A stretch of DNA of 64,000 nt from JALUZX01 sp964561605. Its GTDB lineage: Bacteria > Planctomycetota > UBA1135 > JALUZX01. Within the stretch, counting starts at the first letter, position 1, and every line of letters starts with the position of its first letter. The stretch covers positions 62,001 to 126,000 of the forward strand of contig CAZLQD010000046.1 of the NCBI GenBank assembly GCA_964561605.1, written 5' to 3'. The translations under genes and the position numbers were made by a program. Below the pieces are notes generated by a model. It did no database searches. It was not told the DNA's origin and saw only the letters and a list, made by a program, of their open reading frames with translations. Below, in pieces: positions 54,864-63,531 of this stretch.

Positions 54864-56943
54864 TCTCCTTGTTCCACTCCTGTTCCTGGCGGCCCTCTCC
54901 GGCACGGGGATCTCCGCCGCGCCGCCCCTGCGAAGGCCCCCCATTCCCTCCTGGTGGAACCGGGCCTGGAAGGCCAGGGCCATTGTGGTCGTGGGAAAAT
55001 ACGTCGGTCCCTCGGCGGCCCTTCTCCTTCCCACGGCCGGCCTGGCCAGGCCCGACGGGGCGGACATCCGGGTCTTCACCCTCTCCGGAAAGCCCGTCCC
55101 CCACGCGATCCTCCACAACGGCCCCGGGGACCGGGTGCTCCTCTACTTCGACGCATCCCCTTTCCGGGGATCGGAGAACCGATGCCTCGTATACTTCGGA
55201 AATCCCAAGGCCCCGCCGCCTGCAAAGCCCTGGAAGGGCGGACACGGGCCGATCCTCGAAGTCCGGCGGCTCAAGGCCTCCCGGGTGGACACCACGGCCC
55301 AGGTCCTGGCCGCCATGAAACGTTCGAGGACCGTCCTGGGCAGGGACTTCACGGACCGGGTCTTCCAGGGGATGAACCCCTTCTCGTCGGACCGGAAGTG
55401 CCTCACCGTCATCTACGGGGCCCTCGTGGCCCGCCGCGACGGAGTCTACACCTTCGCCACCAACTCCTACGACGCATCCCTCTTCATGGTGGACGGAAAG
55501 GTGGTCACCTCCTGGCTGGGTTGGCACGGCCCCACCTGGGGCTCCTCCAAGCTGCACAGCGGCTCGGTGACTTTGACCAAGGGGGTCCATTCCTTTTTCT
55601 ATGTGAACGCCACGAGGTTCAGGGGGGTCCTCTGCTCCCTGGGAGTGAAGCTCCCCGGGGCGCCGCGCCTCACCCTTGCCCCGCCCTCCTTCTTCGTCCG
55701 CTGGACCCGGGCCCGGCCCGCCCTTTGCAAGGCCCTGGACGAACGGCGTCTGGCCTGGTTCGCCTGGAGCAGGGGAAGCGACCTGGGCCTCTCGGGGAAG
55801 GCCGTGACGGACATCTTCTTCCGCGACATCTCCGGTATTCCCTTGTCCAAGAGGCGGGGCGACTTCTGGGATTTCGGCGACGGCACGACATCCAGGGCAC
55901 GGAACCCGGAGCACGTCTTCCTCGAAGCGGGGATCTTCCCCGTCACCCACGTCATCTATACCCGTGACGGAAACAGGATCTCCTTGACCCAGCGGGTCTT
56001 CGTCCATCCAAGGGGGACCCCGGGATGGCGGATCTACCAGGACGTGAAGCAGTTCGCCAAGGTCCTGGCCTCCTACAACCCGGCCCGCCTGACGCCCGGC
56101 GCCCTGGCCAACGCGGTTTTCGTCCTGAGGGCGGCCAAACAATTCGACCGGGCCCTGCCCTTCCTCTACTCCCTCATCGAGAAGAGCGGCGACATGGACA
56201 AGGGGGGCATGGCCTCGGAGGCCTTCTTCCTGGCCGGGGAACTGGTCACCCGCAGGCAGGATTTCAAGGGCGCCCTCAAGATTCTCCGGGGGATCCGCGA
56301 AGGAACCCGCTCCCTGGACGTCTCCCTGAAGGCCGCCGCCCTCATGGCGGAGATCCTCTACGAGAACATGGGAGACCTTCCCCGGGCGAAAGCGCTCCTG
56401 GAGGAGGTGATCCGGAAGAAGGAGGGAAAGAAGGACGACATTCTCAGGTTCGCCCTGATCAAGAAGGCCGACCTCCTCCTGGAGTCCGGGGACCGGGCCG
56501 GGGCCCGGGCCCTCCTGGAGAGGGCGGCCTCCATGAAGAGAAAGGGGACCTTCCTGGGGGACGAAGAGGCCTCGGCGGGAGAGCACATGGTGGCCTTCGA
56601 GGAATACGAAGGACGGAAGGACTACGCCTCGGCCCTGAAGGAACTCCGGGCCTGGGAGTGGGACGCCCCCCTGGACAAGATGACCGGTCTCCTCCGCTAC
56701 CTCAAAGCGGACCTCTACGTCTGCATGGGCAAACCCGCCGAGGCCCTCCGGGAGATCCGCCGCATGGAAAAGGCCGCCCCGGAGAGCCCCGACCTCCCGG
56801 CGGCGCTGATCATGGCGGCCCAGTGCAACCTCTCCCTGGGAAAGAAGGAGGAGGCCCGGAAGTGCCTGGAAAGGGTGATCCGGGACTTTCCCGTCTCCGA
56901 CGCCAGGCCCGAGGCGGAGAAACGTCTGAAAGCCCTACGCTGA
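54847..56943 (+). CDS. Exported PA14-like / PKD / TPR protein
   Basis: A 698-residue exported protein. Leader (about 1-25); a DUF2341-like beta-domain ('WWNRAWKARAIVVVG', about 35-130); a PA14-like segment ('RRDGVYTFATNSYDASLFMVDGKVV', about 190-280 in part); a PKD domain (about 315-395) with the signature 'FWDFGDGTTSRARNPEHVF'; and at least six TPR-like helix pairs (about 400-698). Start is TTG at 54847, overlapping the previous gene by 17 nt, with a purine-rich stretch upstream. It closes the MoxR operon, followed by an intrinsic terminator. Domains suggest surface protein-protein or glycan contact. Confidence 0.82.
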   Translation: MRPKIDLLVPLLFLAALSGTGISAAPPLRRPPIPSWWNRAWKARAIVVVGKYVGPSAALLLPTAGLARPDGADIRVFTLSGKPVPHAILHNGPGDRVLLYFDASPFRGSENRCLVYFGNPKAPPPAKPWKGGHGPILEVRRLKASRVDTTAQVLAAMKRSRTVLGRDFTDRVFQGMNPFSSDRKCLTVIYGALVARRDGVYTFATNSYDASLFMVDGKVVTSWLGWHGPTWGSSKLHSGSVTLTKGVHSFFYVNATRFRGVLCSLGVKLPGAPRLTLAPPSFFVRWTRARPALCKALDERRLAWFAWSRGSDLGLSGKAVTDIFFRDISGIPLSKRRGDFWDFGDGTTSRARNPEHVFLEAGIFPVTHVIYTRDGNRISLTQRVFVHPRGTPGWRIYQDVKQFAKVLASYNPARLTPGALANAVFVLRAAKQFDRALPFLYSLIEKSGDMDKGGMASEAFFLAGELVTRRQDFKGALKILRGIREGTRSLDVSLKAAALMAEILYENMGDLPRAKALLEEVIRKKEGKKDDILRFALIKKADLLLESGDRAGARALLERAASMKRKGTFLGDEEASAGEHMVAFEEYEGRKDYASALKELRAWEWDAPLDKMTGLLRYLKADLYVCMGKPAEALREIRRMEKAAPESPDLPAALIMAAQCNLSLGKKEEARKCLERVIRDFPVSDARPEAEKRLKALR

Positions 56944-57105
56944 GAAGGCCTCCCCTTCTCCGGAAAGAGACCGCTTTCCTCAGCCGACCCGGGATCCCCG
57001 GGCACCTGCCCCCCTGGAGGAGATCCATCTTTCCGGCCGCCGAGGTGGCGGAAATTTCCTCACTCCCCCCCCCGAGACGACCATGGTACCGGAGAATCCG
57101 CCCGG

Positions 57106-57151
57106 GCCGCCTTCCCATCCTCCTCCTTTTCGAGGAAGGCGGCTTTTTTTT
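57106..57151 (+). terminator. Intrinsic terminator closing the MoxR operon
   Basis: GCCGCCTTCC (57106-57115) pairs perfectly with GGAAGGCGGC (57134-57143) around an 18-nt loop and is followed at once by eight T. It lies in the 304-bp gap between the TPR protein and the chemosensory operon. Nothing else firm was found in that gap; the AT-richer stretch from 57152 to 57200 probably holds the promoter of the chemosensory genes. Confidence 0.92.
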
Positions 57152-57247
57152 ACATCCCATTCATTAAAACCCTTTGTCCCCCTTTTCCGAAGAAACACCC
57201 GTGTAGAACAACTTGGGAATGGGAATGTTTCTTTCGGGGGGACGCGG

Positions 57248-57556
57248 ATGTCCAGGCTGAAGAAGACCAAGAAGAACCACGTCTTGTCCATCGACGAGAC
57301 CCTGGGGGGAGAGGCTTTCTTCGAGGCGAAGAAGAAGGCCCTGAAGGCCCTGGAGGCCGAGGCTCCCAACCTGGTGGTGGACGCATCCAAGCTGGAGAAA
57401 CTCGACGCTTGGGCCGTCTCCTTCCTGGTGGGCGCATCCAAGTCCTTCGCCGAGGCGGGAGGCGCCTTCGCCGTGAAGAACCTGCCGGAAAGGCTGAAAC
57501 CCACCCTCGCCCAGGCCGGTCTCGAGGGTCTGCTCCTCGAGGAGGGAGAAAAGTGA
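57248..57556 (+). CDS. STAS-domain protein of the chemosensory operon
   Basis: A 102-residue single-domain protein with the STAS fold of anti-sigma-factor antagonists and chemotaxis-linked STAS proteins ('NLVVDASKLEKLDAWAVSFLVGASKSF'). In SpoIIAA-type proteins a Ser follows the Asp at the loop before helix 2 and is phosphorylated; here the loop reads LDAWAVSF, so the usual phosphosite is Ala and switching by serine kinase is unlikely at that position. The ATG at 57248 is chosen as the first start that gives a compact STAS domain; upstream in-frame sequence crosses the terminator. cheA begins 68 nt downstream. Confidence 0.8.
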   Translation: MSRLKKTKKNHVLSIDETLGGEAFFEAKKKALKALEAEAPNLVVDASKLEKLDAWAVSFLVGASKSFAEAGGAFAVKNLPERLKPTLAQAGLEGLLLEEGEK

Positions 57557-57624
57557 AAACCGCCGGGAAGAGACTGAGTCTCCGGGAGGTCACCCTCCTC
57601 CCCGCCAGCCAAGGAGGATTTTGA

Positions 57625-60600
57625 ATGGCCATCATCGAGGATCAGGAACTGCTCCAGATGTTCCTCGAGGAATCGAGGGAGCACCTGGACGGCATCGAAT
57701 CGGACTTCCTGAAGATCGAGGAGATGGGGGAAGACGTAGACTCCGAGCTGGTGAACAACGTCTTCCGCGCCATCCACTCCGTGAAAGGCGGGGCGGGTTT
57801 CCTGGGGCTGGAGACCATCAAGGACCTGGCCCACAGCATGGAGAACGTGCTGAACCTCATCCGGAACGAGGAACTGGTCCCCACTCCGGAGATCGTCGGC
57901 GTCCTCCTCTCATCCCTGGATCTCCTGAAGGAACTTGTCGAGCAGTACGAGACCAGCAACGAGGCGGACATCGAGGAACACATCGAGGCCCTGCACAAGG
58001 CGGCTTCCGGCGAGGCCCCCGCCCCGCCCGGAGAGAGCGCAGAGGGACCTGGAAATTCCGCTGAGGCGGGTTCTCCTCCTCCGGAAGAAGACCGGGACGG
58101 CCCGGCTCCTTCCACCGCACAGGAAGGTTCCGCCGCCCCCTCTCCCGGCGGACCGGTGGAGCTCAAGTTCCCCGACGGCAGGAGGGCCTTCACAGTGCCT
58201 CTCCAAGACATCGAGGAGGCCGAATCCCAGGGCAAGAAGGTCCACGCAGCCGTCTTCGACTGGGCCGAGGACCTGGACCGGAAAGGAAGAACCCCCCAGA
58301 ACATCCTGGCGGGTCTCCAGCTCAAGGGGAAGGTCCTCGCTTCCCGGGTGGACCAGGAGGAGATCCCCACCCTGGAAAACCAGGAAGGGTCCCCCTGGGT
58401 CCCCTTCTACGTCCTCTTCACGGCCCCTTCGGGAGAGTCCCTCTCGGACCTCCTGGGCCTTCCTCCTTCCAACATCTACACGGCCACCGCGGCAGGAGCC
58501 CTCCTGCCCTGGAGCCCGGAGCCTCCCGTCCCGGAGGAGCCGCCTTCCCGGGGCGAGAAGGAGGCTCCCCGGAAGGAGCCCCTGGAGTCCAAGGCCGCCG
58601 AGGCCGGAGAGGCGCCTCCCTCCCAGCCCTCCAAACCCAAGGAAGAAAAGACTCCCCCGAAGAAACAGGAATCGAAGGGGAAGCCCTCTCCCAGACCCAC
58701 CCGCTCCGTTTCGCCCCAGAGCAGCACCTTGCGGGTCCACGTGGACCTTCTGGACAGGCTCATGAACCTGGCGGGGGAACTGGTCCTCACCAGGAACCAA
58801 CTGGTCCAGACCTTCTCCAACGAGGATCCGGCGGGCCTGGAGAATGCGGTACAGCGCACGGACCTGATCACCTCCGAACTGCAGGAAGCGATCATGTCCA
58901 CCAGGATGCAGCCCGTGGGAATCGTCTTCCACAAGTTCCAGAGGGTGGTCCACGACCTCTCCAAGAGCCTGGGAAAACAGGTCAAGCTCGTCACCGAGGG
59001 TGAGGACGTCGAGCTGGACAAGACCATCATCGAGGCCATCGGCGATCCCCTGACCCACCTGGTGCGGAACGCCATCGACCACGGGATCGAAAAGCCGGAA
59101 GTCCGCGAACGGGCCGGCAAGAAACTTCCCGCCACGGTGAAGCTCTGCGCCAAGCACGAGGCGGGCCAGGTGGTGATCCTGGTCTCCGACGACGGCGGGG
59201 GGATCGACCCGGCCAGGATCCGGGCCAAGGTCCTGGAGATGAAGCTCGAGGAGAAGGAGAAACTCGACGCCCTCCCGGACAACGAGGTGATCCGCTTCAT
59301 CTTCAAGCCAGGTTTCTCCACGGCCCAGGAGGTTACCGACGTTTCCGGCCGGGGCGTGGGGATGGACGTGGTCTTCAGCAACCTCTCCAAGCTGGGCGGC
59401 TCGGTGGACATCGACTCCAAGCTGGGCCAGGGGACTACGGTCACGATCAAGCTCCCCCTGACCCTGGCCATCATTCCGAGCCTCATCGTCCGGATCGCGG
59501 GTTCCAGGTACGCCATCCCCCAGGTGAACCTGGTGGAGCTGGTCCGGATCCCCGCCTCCCAGGTCTGCGAGAGGATCGAGAAGATCGACGACGCGGCCCT
59601 CCTGAGGCTCAGGGGTGAACTCCTCCCCTTGATCCGGATGACCGATGTCCTGGGCTGCAAACCCAGGGTGGAGAACCCCGAGACGGGCGAGGAGATGGAA
59701 GACCGAAGGGAGAACCTTGCCGACCGCAGGTCCAAGGAGATCGGTGGCGATTCCTGTGAAGAGAAGATCCGGCTCCAGGAACGCCGGGGAGGCCGAGGGG
59801 ACCGGAGGAAGAGCGCCGAGAGCGCCTACAACATCGCCATCGTGAATTCGGGGGAGCTCAACTTCGGCCTGGTCGTGGACGATCTCCTGGATTCCGAGGA
59901 GATCGTGGTCAAGCCCCTGGGAAGACACCTGCGGAACATCAAGACCTACGCCGGGGCCACGATCCTGGGGGACGGAAAGGCCGCCTTGATCCTGGACGTG
60001 ACCGGAATCAGCGGAACCCTGAACTTGAGGGCCGTCAAGGACCGGGCAAGGGAGAAGGAGAAGGCCGACGCCGTGGCCAGCAAGATCCAGGACGCCCAGT
60101 CCTTCCTCCTGGTCAAGAATTCCCCCGACCAGCACTTCGCCGTGCCCCTGGGACTCATCTCCAGGCTGGAGAAGATCCGGAAGGACCAGATCGAGGTCAC
60201 CAGCGGGAAGAAGACCATCAACTACCGGGGCGGTTCCCTCGTGCTCTGCTCCATCGAGGACGTGGCCGATGTGGAACCGCTCGCCGACGTCGACAATCCC
60301 TTCGTCCTGATCTTTCCCTTCGCCGGCAAGGAGGTGGGCGTCCTGGTCTCGGAGATCCTGGACGTCGTGGAGTTCCAGGACAAGATCGACGAGGAGACCT
60401 TCCGCCAGCCCGGAATCCTGGGCTCGGCCATCATCGAGGAGAAGACCACGCTCCTCCTGGACCTCTACGGCCTGGCCTCGGCCCTCCTGCCCGAGTGGGT
60501 CGAGGAGAAGGAAGAGATCCGGCAGATCCGGTCCGAGGAAACGGCGACCCTGCTCCTGGTGGAGGACTCCAAGTTCTTCCTGAACCAGGTGAAGGGTTTC

Positions 60601-60918
60601 ACCACCGATGCGGGCTACCAGGTGCGGACGGCCCTGGACGGCGTCCTCGCCATGGAGATCCTGGACGACCCCGAAACGAAGATCGACCTCGTCCTCACGG
60701 ACATTGAGATGCCCAACATGGACGGAGTGGAACTCGCAAGGAGGATCCGGTCCCATCCCAGGTATTCCGGTGTTCCCATCCTCGCCCTCACCTCGGTGGC
60801 GTCGGAGGAGATGCGTAACACCGCCATGGAGGCGGGGATGAACGAATACCTCATCAAGCTGGACCGGGACAAGGTCCTGGAGAGGATCGCCCACCACCTG
60901 GGCCGCGGGAGCGCCTGA
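57625..60918 (+). CDS. cheA: Hybrid CheA histidine kinase with C-terminal receiver
   Basis: A 1097-residue cytoplasmic chemosensory kinase. Order: HPt with phospho-His H51 in FRAIHSVKGGAGFLG; a Pro/Glu-rich linker (about 130-360); dimerisation domain ('LRVHVDLLDRLMNLAGELVLTRNQ'); HATPase with N box 'HLVRNAIDHGIE' and G boxes 'DDGGGIDPARI' and 'GRGVGMDVV'; a first CheW domain (about 610-810) interrupted by a charged insert (about 690-735); a second CheW-like domain (about 825-960); and a receiver with phospho-Asp D1026 in LVLTDIEMP. The extra CheW domain and receiver suggest a FrzE-like or Pil-Chp-like alternative-function system rather than classical flagellar control. AAGGAGG precedes the ATG. 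Confidence 0.94.
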   Translation: MAIIEDQELLQMFLEESREHLDGIESDFLKIEEMGEDVDSELVNNVFRAIHSVKGGAGFLGLETIKDLAHSMENVLNLIRNEELVPTPEIVGVLLSSLDLLKELVEQYETSNEADIEEHIEALHKAASGEAPAPPGESAEGPGNSAEAGSPPPEEDRDGPAPSTAQEGSAAPSPGGPVELKFPDGRRAFTVPLQDIEEAESQGKKVHAAVFDWAEDLDRKGRTPQNILAGLQLKGKVLASRVDQEEIPTLENQEGSPWVPFYVLFTAPSGESLSDLLGLPPSNIYTATAAGALLPWSPEPPVPEEPPSRGEKEAPRKEPLESKAAEAGEAPPSQPSKPKEEKTPPKKQESKGKPSPRPTRSVSPQSSTLRVHVDLLDRLMNLAGELVLTRNQLVQTFSNEDPAGLENAVQRTDLITSELQEAIMSTRMQPVGIVFHKFQRVVHDLSKSLGKQVKLVTEGEDVELDKTIIEAIGDPLTHLVRNAIDHGIEKPEVRERAGKKLPATVKLCAKHEAGQVVILVSDDGGGIDPARIRAKVLEMKLEEKEKLDALPDNEVIRFIFKPGFSTAQEVTDVSGRGVGMDVVFSNLSKLGGSVDIDSKLGQGTTVTIKLPLTLAIIPSLIVRIAGSRYAIPQVNLVELVRIPASQVCERIEKIDDAALLRLRGELLPLIRMTDVLGCKPRVENPETGEEMEDRRENLADRRSKEIGGDSCEEKIRLQERRGGRGDRRKSAESAYNIAIVNSGELNFGLVVDDLLDSEEIVVKPLGRHLRNIKTYAGATILGDGKAALILDVTGISGTLNLRAVKDRAREKEKADAVASKIQDAQSFLLVKNSPDQHFAVPLGLISRLEKIRKDQIEVTSGKKTINYRGGSLVLCSIEDVADVEPLADVDNPFVLIFPFAGKEVGVLVSEILDVVEFQDKIDEETFRQPGILGSAIIEEKTTLLLDLYGLASALLPEWVEEKEEIRQIRSEETATLLLVEDSKFFLNQVKGFTTDAGYQVRTALDGVLAMEILDDPETKIDLVLTDIEMPNMDGVELARRIRSHPRYSGVPILALTSVASEEMRNTAMEAGMNEYLIKLDRDKVLERIAHHLGRGSA

Positions 60919-60938
60919 GGAATCACAGGGAGGAAAAG

Positions 60939-61397
60939 ATGCCGGACACGGTTCTCGAAGAAAAATACCTGGACCTGGCGGTCTTCCGGGTGGGGAACAT
61001 CACCTGCGCGGTGGAGATCCGCGAGATCCAGGAGATCAACAAGAACATCGACGTCACCCCCGTGGAGAACGCCCCGGCCTATATCCGGGGGATGATGAAC
61101 CTGAGGGGGAACATCATCACCATCATCGACATGCACGCCGTCTTCTCCATGGAGCCCCTGGAAGAGATCGGGAAGGACGCCCGGATCCTGGTGGTCCAGA
61201 GCGAAGACGAGCACATCGGACTCCTGGTGGACAAGATGCTGGACGTGATCCAGGCCTCCAGGGAGGAGATCGAGCCGCCTCCCTCCAACATCCAGGGGGT
61301 GACGGGAAGGTATTTTTCCAGCATATACAAGATGGAAGACAGCCTGGCCGGGATCCTGAACCTCGGCGAGATCCTCAAGTCGGAAGACAAGAGGTAG
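60939..61397 (+). CDS. cheW: CheW coupling protein
   Basis: A 152-residue single CheW domain linking receptors to CheA. 'AVFRVGNITCAVEIREIQEI', 'PAYIRGMMNLRGNIITIIDM' and the closing 'GILNLGEIL' are typical, with length normal for the family. It starts 20 nt after cheA with GGAGG just upstream of the ATG and is followed by the receptor gene 82 nt later. Confidence 0.95.
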   Translation: MPDTVLEEKYLDLAVFRVGNITCAVEIREIQEINKNIDVTPVENAPAYIRGMMNLRGNIITIIDMHAVFSMEPLEEIGKDARILVVQSEDEHIGLLVDKMLDVIQASREEIEPPPSNIQGVTGRYFSSIYKMEDSLAGILNLGEILKSEDKR

Positions 61398-61479
61398 GCG
61401 GGATCCCTGATGAAGGGAAGAAGGGAAACCGAAGGGAAAGGGGAAGCCCGGAAACCCTGATTCGGGAAAGGAGAATCAC

Positions 61480-63483
61480 ATGCTCTCTCTTGAAAACATC
61501 AAGGAAAAGGTCAAGACCGTCAAATGGAAGATCCTACTCTTCCTCTTCACGGCCTGTGCCCTGATCTCCACGCTCATGATCTACCTCGTGAGCTACCAGT
61601 CCAGGACACAGCTCCTGGTCTCGGCCGATCAAAGGGCGAAAATCTTCGAGAAACTCTTCGGGTTCGGGGCCCAGATGAAGAAGGACGACCTCAGGGCGGC
61701 CATCAACTTCATCGTCCAGGACCCGGCCACCCAGGAGGCGGTCGCCAAGGGGGACAAGGAGTTCCTGGAGAAGAAATACGTCCCCATGTTCCAGGCCGTG
61801 TTGAAGCCCAAGTACGGCATCAACATCTTCCAGTTCCACAAGGCGCCGGCTGTCTCCCTCTTCCGGGTCCACAAGCCCGACAAATCCGGGGACGATCTCT
61901 CTCGTTTCCGGAAAACCGTTCTCGAGGCCAACAGCCGGAAAGAGCCCGTGGCAGGCATCGAAGTGGGCAAGTACGGTCCGAGCCTCCGGGTGGTCTACCC
62001 CGTCTTCTACCAGGGGAAGCACGTGGGAAGCGTGGAATTGGGGACGGACTTCGCCCTCCTGGCCGGTTGCCTCGCCGATGGGGTGGGAACCGGCTTCGCC
62101 CTGGGCGTCGATTCCGCTGTGCTGGATAGAGCTGGCTTCAAGCTGAACGAAGGGGCGCTCCTCAAGAAGAACGAGAAATATTACGCCTTTTCGGGAGACA
62201 AGATGAAGTCTCTCCTGGAGAAACTCCCCGACCTCGAGGAAGCCCGGCTCGTGAACCAGGGTGACCGGAAGATCCTGGCTTCGGCCTTTCCACTGGTGGA
62301 CTATTCGGGCCGCAAAGTAGGCCACATCGTCCTGGGCTACGACATCACCGATGAAATGGCCAAGATCCACGCCCACGTCCTCATGGTGACCCTCCTCCTC
62401 CTGGCCGGCACGGCGGTCATGCTCGTACTTTCCTACATCCTCTTCTCCCGGGGTCTCTTCAAGCCACTGGAGACCACCGTGGCCATGGCCAAGACCGTGG
62501 CCGAAGGGGACCTCACCCAGACCATCGACCAGGAGAGGGAGGACGAGATCGGTCTTCTCTGCAATGCCTTGAACGAACTCACGACCAATTTCCGCGAGAT
62601 CATGGCCCACATCCAGGACAAGGCGGTGAACCTGGCGGGCCAGGCCGAGGAGTTCAGCTCCGTCACGGGCAACCTGGACCACACCGCCCAGGAACTGGAT
62701 ACGAAGGCAGCTTCCGTGGCGGGAGGCCTGGAAGAAGTGAACGCCTACATCGCCGAGGTCTCCGAAGCGGCCCGGACCTCCACGGAGAACCTGAACGAGG
62801 TCAGCCAGGCCACCCAGCAGATGACCGAGACCATCGCCGAGATCTCCCACAACACCACCAAGGCCCAGGAGATCTCCACCCAGGCCGTGGAAACCGCCCG
62901 GGGCGTTACGGAGACGGTAAACCACCTGGGAACCTCCGCCCAGGAGATCCACCAGGTGATCGACGTGATCAACGACATCGCCGAGCAGACCAAGCTCCTC
63001 GCCCTCAACGCGACCATCGAGGCCGCCCGGGCCGGCGAGGCCGGCAAGGGCTTCGCCGTCGTGGCCAACGAGGTGAAGGAACTGGCCCGGCAGACCAACG
63101 AGGCCACAGAGGACATCACCAGGAAGATCGTGGCCATGCAATCCTCCACGGAGGATACGGTAAGCCAGATCGAGCGGATCTCCCAGGTGATCGACGAGAT
63201 CAACGACATCGTCTCGGCCATCGCCACGGCCGTCGAGGAGCAGACCGTGACCACCCAGGAGATGGCCACCAACATCGGCTCCACGACGAAGAAGGTTGAA
63301 GACGTGGCCCAGAGAGTCTGCGAGGCCGTCTCGGCCATCAAGCAGATCGAGGAAGAGACCACCCAGTTGAACCAGGAAGCGGCGGTTCTGAAGGAAGCCA
63401 GCTCCCAGTCAGGGGAAGGAGTGACATCCCTCTCCCAGATGGCCCAGGAGCTGAAGGGCCTCACCGAGGCTTTCAAGGTGTGA
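61480..63483 (+). CDS. Methyl-accepting chemotaxis protein with periplasmic dCache-like sensor
   Basis: A 667-residue receptor. First membrane helix at about 18-38, a periplasmic sensor (about 40-285), second helix at about 292-315, HAMP (about 317-372) and a cytoplasmic signalling domain with the conserved hairpin tip 'AARAGEAGKGFAVVANEVKELA'. The sensor contains 'GINIFQFHKAPAVSLFRVHKP' and 'GVEVGKYGPSLRVVYPVFYQGKHVGSVELG'-like segments in pieces, matching the dCache_3 type found in receptors for small ligands. No CheB/CheR-binding pentapeptide ends the protein. Ligand unknown. Adjacent CheW and CheA indicate it feeds this pathway. Confidence 0.92.
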   Translation: MLSLENIKEKVKTVKWKILLFLFTACALISTLMIYLVSYQSRTQLLVSADQRAKIFEKLFGFGAQMKKDDLRAAINFIVQDPATQEAVAKGDKEFLEKKYVPMFQAVLKPKYGINIFQFHKAPAVSLFRVHKPDKSGDDLSRFRKTVLEANSRKEPVAGIEVGKYGPSLRVVYPVFYQGKHVGSVELGTDFALLAGCLADGVGTGFALGVDSAVLDRAGFKLNEGALLKKNEKYYAFSGDKMKSLLEKLPDLEEARLVNQGDRKILASAFPLVDYSGRKVGHIVLGYDITDEMAKIHAHVLMVTLLLLAGTAVMLVLSYILFSRGLFKPLETTVAMAKTVAEGDLTQTIDQEREDEIGLLCNALNELTTNFREIMAHIQDKAVNLAGQAEEFSSVTGNLDHTAQELDTKAASVAGGLEEVNAYIAEVSEAARTSTENLNEVSQATQQMTETIAEISHNTTKAQEISTQAVETARGVTETVNHLGTSAQEIHQVIDVINDIAEQTKLLALNATIEAARAGEAGKGFAVVANEVKELARQTNEATEDITRKIVAMQSSTEDTVSQIERISQVIDEINDIVSAIATAVEEQTVTTQEMATNIGSTTKKVEDVAQRVCEAVSAIKQIEEETTQLNQEAAVLKEASSQSGEGVTSLSQMAQELKGLTEAFKV

Positions 63484-63531
63484 GACGGCGGGACAGCCGG
63501 AAAGGATCTTTTCTACGGGAGAAGGAAACCC

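Noticed and set aside
57165..57200. A flagellar sigma-28 promoter before the chemosensory genes
   Set aside because: TTAAA and TTCCGAAG resemble the two elements, but the spacing is 1-2 nt too long and the match too weak.
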